Positions 33,176 to 33,662 of a stretch of DNA of 33,662 nucleotides are shown one piece after another. Location: the NCBI GenBank assembly GCA_025358125.1, contig JANYKS010000058.1, positions 1-33,662 on the forward strand. The letters are read 5' to 3'. A model generated the notes under the pieces. The model searched no databases. It was not told the DNA's origin and saw only the letters and a program-made list of their open reading frames with translations. Both the position numbers and the translations under genes were made by a program. This DNA comes from Actinomycetes bacterium (GTDB taxonomy: Bacteria; Actinomycetota; Acidimicrobiia; Acidimicrobiales; Ilumatobacteraceae). The stretch's first letter is position 1. Every line of letters begins with the position of its first letter.

Positions 33176-33240
33176 CATCGATGCAGTTAGGCTACGGACT
33201 AGATCGACGAAAGTCAATGGACTTCTTCGATGTTTGTCGA
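33176..33240 (-). promoter_or_regulatory. arsI-like gene promoter with ArsR-type operator candidates
   Basis: On the minus strand the -35 box TTGACT (33212-33217) and the -10 box TAGCCT (33189-33194) are 17 bp apart, with transcription expected near 33182 and a leader of about 50 nt. Three dyad-like elements overlap: TCGA-n6-TCGA (33227-33240), ATCGAC-n4-GTCAAT (33203-33218, on the plus strand) and the palindrome CATCGATG (33176-33183). These ATCGA-rich motifs resemble ArsR/SmtB-family operators, so metalloid-dependent repression is likely. Confidence 0.7.
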
Positions 33241-33362
33241 TACAGTGTCCGTGGTTTCACGACGGGTGATCGCGTACATCCATGGTCCGTCGTGGTAACG
33301 GTGCACGATCTCCTCAGCCTGCGAGCCAGGAGGAGGCCGTTCTCGTCGACGAACCAGGTGAC
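33214..33362 (-). pseudogene. PIN-like (VapC-type) toxin remnant, internally deleted
   Basis: Reading leftward, one frame gives VTWFVDENGLLLARRL, the usual N-terminus of PIN-like WFVDEN proteins, but with GTC where a start codon is expected. It then loses family similarity. A different frame resumes at once with AEEIVHRYHDGPWMYAITR and ends at TGA (33214). This joins a toxin start to what looks like a toxin end, with the middle missing and a frameshift. The end runs into the arsI -35 region. Confidence 0.6.
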
Positions 33363-33658
33363 CGGGTCAGGCGGCGAGGCGCCGTGCCATCTCCTCGTAC
33401 GCGCAAGTGTTCCTCAGCAACTCAACGCTGATGTCGCATCCACTGACGACCTCAGACAGCGACTCTCCAGCAACGACCAGTTCATACCAACGCTCGGTGG
33501 AAATGCCATAGACGTTCGGCACACGGGGAGCCACAGGGCGTCCGGCGAACGTGAGGGCAATTGAGGTAGCTGCGGATGACCTGGGTAGAGGATTCTCGGC
33601 TGCCGTTCGGCGAGCCTGCGCGCGAGGAGCAAGCTGTTCTCGTCGACGAACCAGGTGA
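33339..33658. repeat. Duplicated toxin-start sequence
   Basis: A 23-nt core beginning GTTCTCGTCGACG is identical at 33339-33361 and 33636-33658. Similarity extends about 25 bp to the left with roughly seven mismatches (from AGCCTGCG). Both copies encode WFVDEN on the minus strand. Confidence 0.9.
33367..33534 (-). CDS. DUF433-like antitoxin, probably truncated at its N-terminus
   Basis: 55 residues from GTG (VAPRVPNVYGISTERWYEL); a GTG four codons later is an alternative. The segment LVVAGESLSEVVSGCDISVELLRNTCAYEEMARRLAA matches the helix-turn-helix end of DUF433-type antitoxins, and its stop is just before a WFVDEN toxin start, the normal antitoxin-toxin order. DUF433 proteins usually have more sequence before this part, and here that region is occupied by toxin sequence in another frame. 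It may still be expressed but probably lacks its full partner. Confidence 0.6.
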   Translation of the reverse strand: MAPRVPNVYGISTERWYELVVAGESLSEVVSGCDISVELLRNTCAYEEMARRLAA

Positions 33659-33659
33659 T
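33525..33659 (-). pseudogene. Second PIN-like toxin fragment (5' part only), cut by window edge
   Basis: The frame entering from the right edge reads ITWFVDENSLLLARRL, then AERQPRILYPGHPQLPQLP and SPDALWLPV, all typical of the PIN-like family. Similarity stops near 33525, where the antitoxin sequence begins in a different frame; the rest of this toxin's frame (to 33414) is junk. It appears to be a 5' toxin fragment joined to an antitoxin 3' part by deletion. The true start is at or beyond the edge. Confidence 0.55.
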
Positions 33660-33662
33660 CCG

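Overview
This is a high-GC bacterial chromosome segment, about 33.7 kb, that looks actinobacterial (Actinomycetota). The evidence is a mycothiol-synthase-type domain, an F420-type luciferase-like oxidoreductase, a DUF3499 protein, the dnaG/ppdk neighbourhood, GTG and TTG starts, and many start codons that sit 6-8 nt after a TAnnnT -10 box with no Shine-Dalgarno sequence (leaderless-type initiation). An Acidimicrobiia (Ilumatobacter-like) origin is my best guess, from gene content and style only. Most of the window is ordinary core chromosome. The last 2-4 kb is looser and looks accessory.

Layout. 1-7.2 kb, minus strand: pyruvate phosphate dikinase, a TerC-family membrane protein, dnaG, rpoD (principal sigma factor), tRNA-Asn and a CAU-anticodon tRNA. 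7.3-8.5 kb, plus: an M50 membrane protease. 8.6-15.9 kb, minus: a histidine/tryptophan block read hisC-hisB-hisH-hisF, then an aldo/keto reductase and a GroES-like protein, then hisI-trpE-ygfZ; hisA/priA and hisD are not here. 16-20.9 kb: a small hypothetical gene, nth (minus), then a plus-strand pair made of a mycothiol-synthase-like/M3-peptidase fusion and rlmN. 20.8-25.8 kb: DUF6285 plus phosphotransferase, an M23 peptidase, a stand-alone ABC ATPase, an SRPBCC protein, a small secreted helical protein and DUF3499. 25.8-29.1 kb: a 1098-residue GH18-like/polysaccharide deacetylase/GT2 fusion. 29.4-32.0 kb, plus: a 51-residue ORF, an LLM-class oxidoreductase and a DUF3048 lipoprotein; the first and third start inside an identical 37-nt leader. 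32.0-33.7 kb: a gene-poor stretch with 29-bp tandem repeats and an 11-bp inverted repeat, an ArsI/CadI-like gene with a clear promoter, and fragments of a PIN-like/DUF433-like toxin-antitoxin module.

How genes work together. dnaG and rpoD form the replication/transcription-initiation pair coupled by a TTGA overlap. hisC-B-H-F and hisI supply steps 2, 3 and 5-8 of histidine synthesis, and trpE starts tryptophan synthesis. Four-base start/stop overlaps (ATGA or GTGA) tie hisC/hisB/hisH/hisF, trpE/ygfZ, the M3 fusion/rlmN and the phosphotransferase/DUF6285 pair into translationally coupled units.

The most unusual items are the mycothiol-synthase/oligopeptidase fusion, the duplicated 37-nt leader that encodes a peptide end rich in rare arginine codons just before ATGA, the single-chain GH18-CE4-GT2 enzyme, the leaderless promoter pattern, and the broken toxin-antitoxin cluster next to the arsI-like promoter. 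All functional calls come from reading motifs; no database search was run.
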